From: JBDTNL01 sp039933785
GTDB taxonomy: Bacteria; Acidobacteriota; Thermoanaerobaculia; Multivoradales; JAGPDF01
Reading direction: 5' to 3'
Length of the DNA: 64,000 nucleotides
Assembly (NCBI GenBank): GCA_039933785.1
Contig: JBDTNL010000006.1
Location: 1 to 64,000 of the forward strand
The translations under genes were made by a program, and so were the position numbers. This document shows positions 63,132-64,000 of the stretch, one piece after another (positions within the stretch are counted from its first letter, which is position 1; every line of letters begins with the position of its first letter). A model generated the notes under the pieces. That model did no database searches, had not been told where the DNA came from, and saw only the letters and a list, made by a program, of their open reading frames with translations.

Positions 63132-64000
63132 TCAGAGCCCGTTCAGATGCTGTGCAACCAGCCCTTCGAGGATGCGCTCCGCCGGAATGCCGCGCAGCCG
63201 CAGGTCCGGAGCCGCCAGCAGCGCCTCGGCGAGGGCCAGTAGCCGCCGGCGCCAGGGTGACGCCAAATCTGACGCATCGAGTGCCAGACGCACCGCCTGC
63301 GCCGCCACCGCCCAGGGTCTCGAGGCCCGCGGGTCGTCGAACCCGCCGACTCCCGCCAGGGCCCCCGCGGCGGTCAGTAGGTGGACCGGGGCGCCATTGC
63401 GGGAAAACGCCCGGACGCATTCGGCAAAAGCTCGCGCGACCTCCGCCGCCTGCTCGCGATCGATCGGCTCGGCGGAACCGAGGTATACGGACAATGACCT
63501 GCTGCGCAACGTCGGCAGGAGATCGAGACGCGAGGGCACCAGCAGGATGAAGTTGCGCGGTGCCCGGACCGGCGGCTCCTCGAGCACCTTGAGCAGGGAG
63601 TTCGCGGCCTCGTTCGAGAGCGTCTCGGCATTGGCGATCACGAACACTTGGCCGCGAGCCTCGAACGGAGACACCTGCGCGGCTTGCAAGAGCGTGCGCG
63701 TCGCGTCGACCGAGGTCGAAGTGCGCAAGTCGCGCTCAAGAACGAAGAAATCGGGATGGAACAATTCGGATTTCTCACCCGGCCAGACCATCCGCCGGCA
63801 ATGCTTGCACACGCCGCACGGTCTCGCTTCCGGCACGGCCTCGCACAACAAGGCGCGGGCCAGGCCGAGCGCCAGCTTCTGGCGATCGCTTTCGACGCCC
63901 CCGTGGAGGATCACCGCGGGATAGAGCCGGCCGCGCCGGGCGAGATCGAACGCCGCCACCGCGGCGTCCTGCTCGAGCTCGGTACTCGCCGATCGACTCA
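63132..64000 (-). CDS. holB: DNA polymerase III subunit delta' (HolB), probably 5'-partial
   Basis: A clamp-loader AAA+ subunit of at least 275 residues. It has RLYPAVILHGGVESDRQKLA (a degenerate P-loop lacking GKT, normal for delta'), a zinc cluster CGVCKHCRR and FVIANAETLSNEAANSLLKV. The sensor-1 region NFILLVPSRLDLLPTLRSR then leads to a helical collar domain. A GTG at 63959 is available, but the frame stays open to the window edge and the sequence before it (ELEQDAAVAAF) looks like a normal family N-terminus. The true start is therefore probably outside. It sits 93 bases upstream of the DsbA-like pair. Confidence 0.85.
   Translation of the reverse strand, partial: SRSASTELEQDAAVAAFDLARRGRLYPAVILHGGVESDRQKLALGLARALLCEAVPEARPCGVCKHCRRMVWPGEKSELFHPDFFVLERDLRTSTSVDATRTLLQAAQVSPFEARGQVFVIANAETLSNEAANSLLKVLEEPPVRAPRNFILLVPSRLDLLPTLRSRSLSVYLGSAEPIDREQAAEVARAFAECVRAFSRNGAPVHLLTAAGALAGVGGFDDPRASRPWAVAAQAVRLALDASDLASPWRRRLLALAEALLAAPDLRLRGIPAERILEGLVAQHLNGL

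Overview
This window reads as one contiguous, high-GC, gene-dense stretch of a diderm (Gram-negative) bacterial chromosome. It encodes a type IV pilus secretin operon (pilMNOPQ), LolA, SecDF-YajC, a FadL-type porin, an O-antigen ligase-like protein, an LpxL-type acyltransferase and mannose-1-phosphate guanylyltransferase, so the cell has an outer membrane with lipoproteins and probably a lipopolysaccharide-like glycolipid. A FYDLN-acid protein, a TPR-roadblock-accBC block, VWFA-type and Ig-fold secreted proteins and a cysteine-type CcmE together suggest Acidobacteriota (perhaps the Thermoanaerobaculia side) or a deltaproteobacterial relative. That placement is inference; no rRNA gene is present. 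I see no prophage, insertion sequence, CRISPR array, tRNA or rRNA gene, and no gene-free gap longer than about 210 bases.

Layout. 1-9702 (minus): a sigma-54 activator cut by the window edge, a GAF/SpoIIE phosphatase, uvrA, an SGNH hydrolase with a FadL porin, then an O-antigen ligase-like protein and smpB. 9763-16117 (plus): DUF4390-ntrY, a YqeY protein, selB, a CoA-binding protein, an alpha/beta hydrolase and a tiny lipoprotein-like ORF. 16298-18798 (minus): Tat amidase and SDR. 18861-19274: OsmC. 19288-21918 (minus): polA. 22085-25613 (plus): ccmC, a CcmD-like ORF, ccmE, ccmF. 25584-30099 (minus): TPR, roadblock, accB, accC, aroK, phosphoesterase. 30234-39151 (minus): pilMNOPQ followed by three Ig-type lipoproteins. 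39400: rpmB. 39656-47162 (minus): lolA-tgt-yajC-secD-secF and a Rel/SpoT synthetase. 47337-50837 (plus): FYDLN protein, folK, a membrane protein, a LON-domain protein and an HD phosphohydrolase. 50936-59070 (minus): manC, GGDEF, LpxL-like, trmB, ABC exporter, TIGR01777 epimerase, VWFA-like protein and a small secreted protein. 59112-59955: zinc ribbon and methyltransferase. 59952-64000 (minus): an iodotyrosine-deiodinase-like nitroreductase, two SurA-like/DsbA fusion proteins and holB at the edge.

Functional themes are envelope building (Sec, Lol, acyltransfer, sugar nucleotides, pilus), cytochrome c maturation, oxidative protein folding, and housekeeping information processing (UvrA, PolA, SmpB, SelB, Tgt, TrmB, L28, HolB).

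The most interesting cross-cutting signal is in the start sites. About a dozen genes with no Shine-Dalgarno sequence have a TANNNT hexamer ending exactly 6-8 bases before an ATG or GTG, the geometry expected of leaderless mRNAs. Genes with good Shine-Dalgarno sequences (for example fadL, rpmB and both DsbA-like genes) lack it. Other points for follow-up are the CxxxY CcmE, the deiodinase-like enzyme with its substrate-binding triad retained, the duplicated SurA-DsbA fusions (one soluble, one lipoprotein) and the Ig-fold lipoproteins behind pilQ.
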